Below, piece after piece: positions 1 through 6,818 of a DNA stretch of 64,000 bases. The stretch comes from Beijerinckiaceae bacterium. Its GTDB lineage: Bacteria > Pseudomonadota > Alphaproteobacteria > Rhizobiales > Beijerinckiaceae. The position numbers and the translations under genes are program-made. The stretch lies in NCBI GenBank assembly GCA_947370975.1, contig CANBNG010000005.1, positions 1-64,000 of the forward strand. The letters are read 5' to 3'. Positions within the stretch are counted from its first letter, which is position 1; every line of letters starts with the position of its first letter. The notes under the pieces are model-generated. The model was not told where the DNA came from and ran no database searches. It worked only from the letters and a program-made list of their open reading frames with translations.

Positions 1-114
1 TCATCGCTGGGCTACAAGCCTCCCGCCCCCGAGGCTGTGCAGTGGCCGGCTGCGCAACCCGGACCAACTACGCCGGCCACCCCAGCCATAGCGCCACGGC
101 CGATCATGAACTAA
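1..114 (+). mobile_element. C-terminal tail of an IS transposase (partial, runs off left edge)
   Basis: Frame 1 is open from the first base to a TAA at 112-114 and encodes a tail that contains GYKPPAPEAVQWPAAQ and ends in APRPIMN. This proline/alanine-rich tail after an L-GY-PPAPE motif is, from memory, typical of integrase-core (DDE) transposases of the IS3/IS481 type. The catalytic core would lie left of the window. The sequence after the stop (about 115-150, with the run CAATGGGGGCCGACCAG) looks like the end of such an element, so the IS boundary is placed near 150. The exact inverted repeat cannot be defined from one end. The family label is inferred from the tail only. Confidence 0.6.
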
Positions 115-151
115 CATTCAAACCGGATCACCCAATGGGGGCCGACCAGTC

Positions 152-319
152 TTCGCTGGCTATGGCGCCGATCCGAAGGGGCGATGGCCTTCTGAGCCAA
201 GCGTCTTTGCCGCTGGCATCGACCGGGACGTGGGTGGCGATCTGGGGCGGAAATATCGTCAGGATGCGATCGTTTGGGTCGGCACGGATGCGGTGCCTGA
301 GCTGGTTCTGTTGAGATAG
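152..319 (+). pseudogene. 3' remnant of a DUF3293-type gene cut by the IS
   Basis: An open frame of 55 codons, ending in TAG at 317-319, starts immediately after the presumed IS end. It encodes a coherent tail with GYGADPKGRWPSEPSVF, then a GRKYRQDAIVWVG segment and PELVLLR. This matches what I recall of the C-terminus of DUF3293 proteins (GxG-x-WP-EPS followed by LGR-F-QNA-VW). A full member has roughly 130-150 residues, so only the last third is left, without a start codon. Inference: the IS inserted into the gene and removed or displaced its 5' part. The protein's function is unknown even when intact. Confidence 0.55.
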
Positions 320-359
320 TTCCGGCACGATACGATCGATGCGGACGAAAGGGGGGCTA

Positions 360-1148
360 ATGCTCGGAGCCATTGCGGGGGATATTATCGGATCACGGTT
401 TGAGGGGCTGGGCGCCGTCTCGGAGGGCTTTGATTTCTTTCACCCCTCAAGCACCTTCACGGACGATACGGTTTGCGTCCTCGCCGTCGCTGAGGCGGCC
501 ATGGATGGTTTCGACTTCAACGGAAACCTACGCCAGATGGCGCGGCGTTATCCGATGCGCGGCTACGGCGAGCGGTTCTGGAAATGGGTGACAGCGGAAG
601 GCGCTCCGGCCTATGGGAACTTTGGAAACGGCGCGCCCATGCGGGTCGCCCCCATCGGTTGGCTGGCGCGATCCGAAAGTGAGTTGTTCAGTTTATCGGA
701 TGCTCAAGCGGCCGTGACGCATGATCACCCAGAAGCAATGGCCGCTTCCCGTGCAGTTGCCCTCGCAATATTCCTCGCACGAGCTGGGCATTCTCCGAAC
801 CAAATCAAAAACAGGATCACGTCTGATTTTGGATATGATCTGGATAGGGAACGATCGGGATTTGATCTGCGCGCGGGCGAGACGACCATGCGTGCTCTGC
901 GTTCGGCGTTGAATGCAGATTGCTATGAGACAGCGATCCGGGACGTCATGCGCGGTGGCGGCGACACGGATACGCTCTCCTGCATCGCTGGCGGCGTAGC
1001 AGAGGCGCTGCATGGAATGCCGGCTGAGATATGGGATGCTGCAAGAGAATATCTGCCGGTGGAGTTCATCCACTTCGTCCACAGGTTCCAGCTCACGCGC
1101 ACGATGGAATTTCAGACTAAGTTTCCATCCTCCTCCAGCCTTGTTTAA
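360..1148 (+). CDS. ADP-ribosylglycohydrolase family protein
   Basis: This 262-residue protein belongs to the DraG/ARH family, which uses two magnesium ions to remove ADP-ribose from modified proteins or small molecules. Visible motifs in order are the N-terminal GAIAGDIIGSRFEG, the metal-binding FTDDT near residue 40, a THDHPEA motif in the middle (THNHPE in relatives) and GGDTDTLSCIAGGVAEAL near residue 205. All expected metal-ligand aspartates are present, so the enzyme looks active. The start at 360 was chosen because the family motif begins at its first residue and a purine-rich AAAGGGGGG run lies just upstream; an in-frame ATG at 339 would add seven unrelated residues. No partner ADP-ribosyltransferase lies in the window, so the substrate is unknown. 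Confidence 0.88.
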   Translation: MLGAIAGDIIGSRFEGLGAVSEGFDFFHPSSTFTDDTVCVLAVAEAAMDGFDFNGNLRQMARRYPMRGYGERFWKWVTAEGAPAYGNFGNGAPMRVAPIGWLARSESELFSLSDAQAAVTHDHPEAMAASRAVALAIFLARAGHSPNQIKNRITSDFGYDLDRERSGFDLRAGETTMRALRSALNADCYETAIRDVMRGGGDTDTLSCIAGGVAEALHGMPAEIWDAAREYLPVEFIHFVHRFQLTRTMEFQTKFPSSSSLV

Positions 1149-1417
1149 CAGCGGCCTTTCTTGGTACCGTGCCACGCACTGCCAGCGAGAGGGGCGAACA
1201 TGCCCTGGCACAGGGATCCGCCTAAACCTCGGTTTGCTTGGCCAGATCTGGATCCAGATCCGCTTCTCGAATGAAGACCAGTGGCAGATCAGCTTGGGGA
1301 AAATCCCACCTTATTTCACGGTGCGCAATCTTGGTGGTGATCAAGCGTACAGGACAACGTGTCGATCAAGAAAAATAGAGGATTGAAATGGCCCTGAGTT
1401 CCGCCAGAGCACGATTA

Positions 1418-2152
1418 CTAGGGACTTATCAGGCCCTCTGGAAAATTTGTCTTCCTAGGCTGCCAAGCGGAAGCTTCCGCACGCGCCGTTTGAACCTGCG
1501 TCGCCGTCATCGTTTTTGCAATCCGGTCCACCCATTCGATTGATGCGGGCTCGTGCTTCGATAGGATAATAAACCATATCAAGCTCTGGATACGATCGAC
1601 GGGGTCGTTGCTGCGGCTGAGAACAGCGCCCATCGACTGTTGTGCTGAGGGCTCGCCCGCTTCCGCGGCCAGACGGAACCATTTCAGTGCTTCACCGGGG
1701 TCTTTCGAGATACCTTCACCGTTGAACAACATCAGCGCGAGATTGGTTTGCGATTTTGGCACCCCGAGCTCCGCGGCCCGACGATACCATACGGCTGCGA
1801 GGGGCTTATTGATTGGCACAAATTGACCCTCATCAAGAAACACGGCGACGTTATGCATGGCTTGAGGGACACCCGCATTCGCAGCCTTTTCGTACCAAAA
1901 GAAAGCACGTTTCTTGTCGGCCCAGACGCCTTCACCGTGACTGAGGATACTCGCAAGATTAAATTGAGCGACGGGCTCCCCTTTTTGGGCGGCCTCCTCG
2001 AAGAATGTCAGGGCCTTCGCGAATTGCCCAGCCTCTGCCGCGGCATAGCCCCTCTTCGTCACATCTCTCAAATCGGATCCCCACGCTGTTGCATGAAGAG
2101 AAAAAGCGAGACAAACCGTAAGAAAACGTAGCAGAAGCCCTGCGGCCGCCAT
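1418..2152 (-). CDS. Secreted Sel1-repeat (TPR-like) protein
   Basis: This 244-residue protein has an N-terminal signal peptide (hydrophobic residues 5-22, likely cleaved near AWGS). It is followed by about four Sel1-like repeats of 34-36 residues from residue 58 to 198, each of the pattern A-x-N-L-A-x-x-x-x-x-G-EG ... A-x-x-W-Y/F-x-x-A-A-x-x-G. Sel1 repeats form helical solenoids that bind other proteins; in bacteria they are common in periplasmic scaffold or adaptor proteins. The ATG is preceded by AAGGAG at good spacing, which supports this start. The last 45 residues have no repeat and are unassigned. The gene stands alone, convergent to the ADP-ribosylglycohydrolase gene, and no partner is evident. 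Confidence 0.8.
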   Translation of the reverse strand: MAAAGLLLRFLTVCLAFSLHATAWGSDLRDVTKRGYAAAEAGQFAKALTFFEEAAQKGEPVAQFNLASILSHGEGVWADKKRAFFWYEKAANAGVPQAMHNVAVFLDEGQFVPINKPLAAVWYRRAAELGVPKSQTNLALMLFNGEGISKDPGEALKWFRLAAEAGEPSAQQSMGAVLSRSNDPVDRIQSLIWFIILSKHEPASIEWVDRIAKTMTATQVQTARAEASAWQPRKTNFPEGLISP

Positions 2153-2329
2153 GTTAATGCTCCTTCTTATCCGGTTTTCCGCGACCGCTTCGCTTTGGTG
2201 CTAGTCTACCAAGTAGGATATAGGAATGAGGAAGCTTAAAAAAGCACCATTCGGTCCGATTGAGAAGCCTTGAACTTGCGCTCAACGTGCATGCGGCCCG
2301 TTAAAGGACCTATTCACTAACTGCCGTTT

Positions 2330-2659
2330 CTAGAAAGGCTTTCCAATGTATTTGAAATAACCGTCAAGCTCTGACGCAAGTCTCTGTGCAGCATCTTTCA
2401 AGCATTCACAATCGAATTCAATACCCCAATGGCTAACGCAGTCACTCACATGAAGGACGTCGCCTTCTTTACGAATTACGCCGCAGACGGACGAGAAAAG
2501 TTTATCATAAATGACAAGGTCATTTCGGACCCCAAATGATGCATCAGATGAAGTCCAGCCGTTGAAATCTATCGTTGGATGAAGTTCGATGACCCAATAC
2601 CGCCTCCCCTTATAGGGAGCTTTTAGACCGTTGAGTTTAGGGCGAGGATATAACGTCAT
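2330..2659 (-). CDS. Hypothetical protein, 109 residues
   Basis: I do not recognise this protein. It has no signal peptide or membrane segment, is mildly acidic and has three cysteines in a short span (near residues 59, 74 and 85), the last in a FDCECLKDAA stretch. The C-terminal third is predicted helical by eye (LKDAAQRLASELDGYFKYIG). Codon use is more AT-rich than in the genes after 6.6 kb, in keeping with an acquired region. Its sequence reads like a folded protein with well-spread hydrophobic residues, which is the main reason to call it a gene. There is only a weak ribosome binding site. It resembles small cytosolic immunity or orphan island proteins in style only. Confidence 0.45.
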   Translation of the reverse strand: MTLYPRPKLNGLKAPYKGRRYWVIELHPTIDFNGWTSSDASFGVRNDLVIYDKLFSSVCGVIRKEGDVLHVSDCVSHWGIEFDCECLKDAAQRLASELDGYFKYIGKPF

Positions 2660-3216
2660 CGTTTACTCACAATTTAGGGCCAAGCACAGGGGAAATGCTG
2701 CTGACCGCTAGAGAGCTGCAGGCAACCGAACATACAGAAATCTATCCCTGCTGCAGGCATTGCGTAGCTTTTTGTGGGGTCCGCACATCTGTGCGGTATC
2801 ATCTTCGCAAATAAATAGCCTTCTAAATGAATAGACCTCAGCTGAACTCGATCGGCCGGGCGTATCATAATTCCGTTGCGCTGAAACAGCGACCGATCGC
2901 TCGATGAAATATGCATCCGGCCAATCTTCAGAAAATACATCACCTTCCAGTTTGGTTCGCTTGAAGAGCCGTCGACATGTCGTTGTCCGCCTCATGCAGT
3001 TTTCTCATTTGGTAAGATATGATCAGACCCATCAAGCTAACAGTATACCGGCGCGGTAGTCATCCCCAAGGGGCGCAATCAGAAGCCGACACAGCTTCCT
3101 TCGCCAGTCCGCAAACCCGACCAGCAGGTCAAGACCAGCACAGTGGCCCTGGGACCCACGTCCAGAAGCGAAGTGAGCTTTATTCTCAATCGTACTGATC
3201 GGGTTCCGATGCGTCC
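2660..3216. other. Intergenic stretch without a supported gene
   Basis: AT-rich accessory DNA between the 109-residue hypothetical gene and the hsdR remnant. A minus-strand open frame of 95 codons (2708-2995) is present but has no recognisable domain, biased composition and no clear ribosome binding site, so it is not called. I see no RNA gene, IS end or strong hairpin. The stretch may be decayed coding DNA. Confidence 0.4.
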
Positions 3217-3417
3217 TTGGGTGCGGAGCAGTTCGCCACCTCGCCGATGCTCTCGACGGAACTGATGAACGCGATCATGGACGCGCTGGCCGCGCACCAA
3301 ACGATGAGCAAGCAGGCGCTCGCCAGCGAGAAGGTGCGCGAGGGGTTGAAGGATGTTCTGCGGGGGCCGGGGGAGCTGTATGAGGCGTTGAGGGCGCGAG
3401 GTGGATGTGAGGGATGA
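3217..3417 (+). pseudogene. hsdR: C-terminal remnant of type I restriction subunit R
   Basis: The frame encodes a helical tail containing LSTELMNAIMDALAAHQTMS, then QALASEKVREGLKDVLRGPG and LYEALRARG, ending at a TGA. From memory this is the extreme C-terminus of a common HsdR group (NAIMDAL-AH--MS-QAL-S--VR-GLKDVL-GP--LYEALR). HsdR is normally about 1,000 residues and supplies the ATP-driven translocase and nuclease of type I restriction; only about 60 residues are left here and an in-frame stop lies just upstream (3196-3198). No hsdM or hsdS is in the window. The fragment cannot function and marks a lost restriction locus. A small independent helical protein is the alternative. Confidence 0.55.
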
Positions 3418-3465
3418 GCGGAACAGATTTAAGGGCGTGGCGGCATTAGAAGCTTGGAGATAGAA

Positions 3466-3655
3466 ATGGCGGAAGAGATCGAGCGCCTCACTTATGACGA
3501 AGCTGAGCGGATCAACTACCAAATCATCCCTGCTTTACGAGATGCTGGTTGATCTCGGCGTGTCCGCCGACGACCCGAGGATCGCAGAGATGTTCCGCGC
3601 CTTACAGAGCACGATTGAAGAACTCTATTCCTACGTGGAGCCACGTCCGCGATAA
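3466..3655 (+). pseudogene. Small gene with an apparent frameshift
   Basis: An ATG at 3466 opens a frame reading MAEEIERLTYDEAERINYQI and stops at 3550-3552. A second frame starting at ATG 3542 reads MLVDLGVSADDPRIAEMF and ends with EPRPR at a TAA (3653-3655). Joined by removing one base near 3538-3541, they give a smooth acidic helical protein of about 62 residues, so a one-base insertion in a single small gene is the simplest reading. Two overlapping real genes or a programmed frameshift are alternatives; no slippery heptamer is obvious. It follows the hsdR remnant by 48 bases and may have belonged to the same lost operon. Function unknown. Confidence 0.35.
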
Positions 3656-3663
3656 AGAAGCGA

Positions 3664-5394
3664 CTACACACGCTTCGTTGGAAACTGAAAATCTGCTTTG
3701 ACCAAAAAATCCGCAACAGCGTCCCATTCTACAAAACTTGGCTTCATATTGTCTGGCATAAGTCTGGAACTGCCCTCCCACATCACTCGTAGCGTGCTCA
3801 TTGCTGCTTGGGCATGCTCTGGGGTTGCTATAACCGAAAGCCATTCCGAGAGAAGCTCTGGTGTCAGGGTCGATGGGCTCCACGAAGGTATTGTTGCTTC
3901 CGTGAATTGGGGCAGGTCAGCGTGCCGCGCACGGATCAGTTCGATTTCCGTGCTTGGATCGCGACCGGCCGCGCGCGCCTCGGCGACCTTATGTTCGTAG
4001 AACGCGCGGATCTCGGCCCCTGCCCAACCAAAGAAGTCCGTTCCGAACTGTCTCTGATAGGCGAGCGTTCGACCCCAATCTAGAGCCGAAAGCGCCGAAT
4101 GGGTGATCATGTCACCCACGATTTCGAGGGTCTGGGGATCCCCTGCTTGGGTGATCAGAAATGACGGAATGACCTGCAGTATGCCCAGTTCATTACAATC
4201 CAATCGGTGGTTGTGGATGGCGGCGACGTCTTTGAAGATAGAGCCATACGTCATGGGTTCGCTGCTGGGTGGCAAGAAAGTGGTTTCTCCCCCTAGGAAG
4301 TGAAGCATCCTATAAAAGCCTACGCGTTTTCCTGCATCAAAGCGTGATCCAACACAGTACAACGTTGGTCCATTCGGGTTCAGAATTCCCCATATGACGT
4401 GAACCTGATATTCTCCGTCCCACCATTCCCCCTTTATTGTAGTTGCCTGACGCAACATTGGTTGCCCGGGCGAGACTGGGGATCGATCACCGAGTTCGGC
4501 GGCTTCGGAAATCGGAGTGACGGGACTTAGGCCCCAAGCAGCTACAACATGGGGCATCACGCGCGGTGGTGGCTCGGCTCTTTCTAAGGTGTGCATTCGT
4601 GGAGCAATGGCGCGAACAAAATCGCTCAGGGGCACCGGCTTGCTAAGCGCTTGTAGTTCCTCATGTGTTACGTCGCACATCGGGAAAGGTCGTTGGCCTG
4701 TCATCGCCACGTCAATTTTTGAAAATTTTCTTATCTGCGCGAGGCCCGCAGCCACCAAGCCGAAGAGGCCATCATCGTATTTTCCATCGAAGCCCTCAAG
4801 CCAGTCGAGGTAGAAATTGACGGTGGCGGCGTAAACGAAGCCAGTGCTGCAGTTGATCGCTTCCTGCACGGCTGCGTGGTCGAGCGTATCCCGGAGCGGG
4901 AGGATGAGGCGACAGACGCGCTGGTCACCAAGGTTCAACAAGGCCCCGAAAGCGGCACCATCATTTTCGAGAAAACCGCTTTCTATCATCCCGACAATGT
5001 CGCGAACGCGGCTCATCGGGTCGCCCTTCGTCAAGGGTCCAACGGAAACATAGTCAATAACCGCAGTTGACACGATCCGGCGCGATGTTTCCTCGGCGAT
5101 AAATGGCAGAAGAGCATTAGTCGAAATGATGCGTGGATCAACTAGGTTCTTAATATGTTGAAAGATTGAATACCGCCACTCTTCGGAGCCCGGGAGAACG
5201 TGCTGCTCATAGATTGCTCGTAGCGGCACGATCATCTTCTCGTCGTTGAAAAGGCCATATCGTATGACCTCGCAGATCACTGCGTCGTCCAAAGTGCTGA
5301 ATGCAGCGAAGCGATCTTTCTGATCGTCGATATGGAGGATTTCCTTGAACCTCTCTGGGTTATCCAAAAAAATAAGTCCGGAAGGTTCGGTCAT
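3664..5394 (-). CDS. Unrecognised 576-residue protein
   Basis: I do not recognise this protein. It has no signal peptide, no membrane segment and no Walker, nuclease or kinase motif that I can see. The first 240 residues look helical and repeat-like, with DDAVICEVIRYGLFNDE and LLNLGDQRVCRLILPLRD reminiscent of HEAT-type helices. Residues 330-420 look more beta-rich (GEWWDGEYQVHVIWGILNP followed by a glycine-rich LHFLGGETTFLPPSSEP) and carry HNHRLDCNELG, a possible metal-binding cluster. The C-terminus is helical with SEWLSVIATPEHAQAAMSTL. A GAGG sits about 11 bases before the ATG. Neighbours are a restriction remnant and an XRE regulator, so a defence or toxin-related role is possible but only by context. 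Confidence 0.7.
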   Translation of the reverse strand: MTEPSGLIFLDNPERFKEILHIDDQKDRFAAFSTLDDAVICEVIRYGLFNDEKMIVPLRAIYEQHVLPGSEEWRYSIFQHIKNLVDPRIISTNALLPFIAEETSRRIVSTAVIDYVSVGPLTKGDPMSRVRDIVGMIESGFLENDGAAFGALLNLGDQRVCRLILPLRDTLDHAAVQEAINCSTGFVYAATVNFYLDWLEGFDGKYDDGLFGLVAAGLAQIRKFSKIDVAMTGQRPFPMCDVTHEELQALSKPVPLSDFVRAIAPRMHTLERAEPPPRVMPHVVAAWGLSPVTPISEAAELGDRSPVSPGQPMLRQATTIKGEWWDGEYQVHVIWGILNPNGPTLYCVGSRFDAGKRVGFYRMLHFLGGETTFLPPSSEPMTYGSIFKDVAAIHNHRLDCNELGILQVIPSFLITQAGDPQTLEIVGDMITHSALSALDWGRTLAYQRQFGTDFFGWAGAEIRAFYEHKVAEARAAGRDPSTEIELIRARHADLPQFTEATIPSWSPSTLTPELLSEWLSVIATPEHAQAAMSTLRVMWEGSSRLMPDNMKPSFVEWDAVADFLVKADFQFPTKRV

Positions 5395-5979
5395 ATGGAT
5401 CTATCCTCGCAGTTAATCCGAAACTGCCTGATTTATGAGTTTTTTAGCTCAACATTCAATATCTCGGAATGATCGCGAAAATTGTGCGCTCGAACGATGA
5501 TCTCGCTCAAAATCGGCACTCAGATTTCGTTCCGCCTGAGCCAGTCAACAATGCCCACCAATTTTTGAAGCCGTCCGAGCATTCGACCTTGCATCAAAAG
5601 GAAGGAGCATCGCAATGCCTGCTGCCCTTAGGTCACCCGTCGCGACGGTGTGGGGGTGCCCCTGCCTCGTGATGGAGCAGTGAGTTGACCTTCGCGTGTG
5701 GTCACCGAGGAGATGTAATTTCGGTTAGGCTAAAGTAATGCTATACTAGCGAAAATAGACGTTTGGCTCTTGCCAGCCCAGAAAATCCCGTTCGCTGTCC
5801 CTAGAAAGCGTTCAGGACTGCGTTGCCTGACGTTGGAGGTTGGAGAGACTGACGGTGCCACTTTGGTGAGGAGGGTTCTGCTGCGCGTCGATCGCCGACC
5901 TGCTGAAGAGGCTCTCCGCAACGCAATATATTCGCGGTTGGACCAAAGCCTCAGCAGCGGCGTGTCACGCGTTAAAAAA
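5395..5979. other. Intergenic stretch without a supported gene
   Basis: The stretch lies between the divergent starts of the 576-residue gene and the XRE-type regulator, so it should hold both promoters, but I cannot pick out convincing -35/-10 pairs. Open frames here (for example 5469-5672) have no recognisable sequence. The regulator frame remains open upstream to 5770, but that extension has unrelated composition and is treated as non-coding. No repeat or RNA gene is seen. Confidence 0.4.
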
Positions 5980-6246
5980 ATGGAGGTGTTCTTGCCCCGG
6001 CCTAACAACAACCTCGTCACCGGCCGCCAGCTCCGCGCCGCACGTGTGCTCGCTGGCCTGACACAGCGCACCCTTGGGGCGGCTCTGGGCGTCGATGAGA
6101 GGCAGATCCGCTTCTGGGAGCGACGGCACCACAGCAAGCCTTCAGGGGCTCGGCACCACGCCCTCATTGAGCGCGCGTTGCTTGATCATGGGGTGATCTT
6201 GTTTGCGGAGCCGACGCCGGGGGCAAGGCTGGCGGGCAGAACTTGA
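5980..6246 (+). CDS. Small XRE-type helix-turn-helix regulator
   Basis: This 88-residue protein carries a helix-turn-helix typical of Cro/C1 (XRE) regulators: VTGRQLRAARVLAGLTQRTL followed by GAALGVDERQIRFWERR (residues about 11-46). The tail HALIERALLDHGVILFAEPT matches the usual end of a family of very short XRE proteins (ALEAAGVEFI----GVRLR). Such proteins bind operator DNA as dimers, often repressing their own gene or a neighbouring restriction or toxin gene. The start at 5980 is the first ATG before the domain but has a poor ribosome binding site; the open frame reaches back to 5770, so a longer form is possible. A regulator next to a restriction remnant and an unknown gene fits an accessory locus. 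Confidence 0.62.
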   Translation: MEVFLPRPNNNLVTGRQLRAARVLAGLTQRTLGAALGVDERQIRFWERRHHSKPSGARHHALIERALLDHGVILFAEPTPGARLAGRT

Positions 6247-6622
6247 GCGAGCAGATGGGGTCGTGCCGCTGACGCGGGCCAACGACAGCCATCACCTCAA
6301 AGCGAAGAACGTTCGTGATTGTGAAATATGTTCGTTGTGGTGTGGCGGGAGGCTACTAAAGCCCGGAAGGTTTTGGGACACGGTAGGCGCGTGCGCGACC
6401 GGAAAACGGCAACACCAGTTGGCAATCGAGGTGCACTTGCGAATTGGGCGAACAGCGATTGAGCGTGCCGCTGCTGGTCGCAGGGTGTCATCCCCTCGGG
6501 CCAATGCGGCCTCGGCTGATCAAACCGGTGCGACGCACCTGCTCCTGCTTCCCATACGCTTCCCAATTAGGTTTTCTGGGAAACAAGGAAGCCAGGTATG
6601 TCATCTAACTCATTGAAAGTAA
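6247..6622. other. Intergenic stretch next to the tRNA 3' end
   Basis: GC-rich sequence between the XRE regulator and the 3' end of tRNA-Arg. Open frames are present on both strands but none has recognisable domains or a credible ribosome binding site. If the accessory region is an integrated island, its junction is at or near 6623; I do not see an integrase gene here, and no second copy of the tRNA 3' end was noticed to the left. Confidence 0.4.
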
Positions 6623-6699
6623 TGGCGCGCCCGAAGAGATTCGAACTCCTGACCCTCAGATTCGTAGTCTGATGCTCTATCCAGCTGAGCTACGGGCGC
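6623..6699 (-). tRNA. tRNA-Arg (anticodon ACG)
   Basis: The minus strand folds into a full cloverleaf of 77 bases including an encoded CCA. The acceptor arm GCGCCCG (6699-6693) pairs with CGGGCGC, followed by discriminator G and CCA (6625-6623). The D arm contains AGCTCAGCTGGATAGAGC, the anticodon loop reads CTACGAA (anticodon ACG, read as ICG after A34 deamination) between TCAGA/TCTGA stem strands, and the T arm has GTTCGAATC. It decodes CGU, CGC and CGA. Its 3' end faces the accessory region to the left, the orientation usual for tRNA-targeted integration. Confidence 0.96.
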
Positions 6700-6818
6700 G
6701 TGCCGCTTGTTGATGTCGCCACCAGCAAGGGAGCTCCGTGTAGCCGCTCCGGTTTGGAATGGCAACAGGGGAACGTCGTTTTTCTGTCGCTAATTTTTCC
6801 AAGGCCTTGCGCGCAGGC

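Noticed and set aside
1149..1417. Short open frames between the ADP-ribosylglycohydrolase and Sel1 genes, such as one from ATG 1200
   Set aside because: A proline-rich start (MPWHRDPPKPRF) looked interesting, but the frame stops after about 24 codons and neither neighbour frame continues it convincingly.
2708..2995. Minus-strand open frame of 95 codons in the accessory gap
   Set aside because: No recognisable family, biased basic start, no good ribosome binding site; it may be decayed coding DNA but cannot be supported as a gene.
5770..5979. Upstream extension of the XRE regulator frame
   Set aside because: The added 70 residues are arginine-rich and unlike the family; the short form fits the known small XRE proteins better.
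6247..6622. Direct repeat of the tRNA-Arg 3' end as an attachment site in the window
   Set aside because: I looked for a second copy of the 3' end (GGCGCGCCCGAAGAG) in 1-6600 by eye and did not find one; the other att site, if any, is outside.
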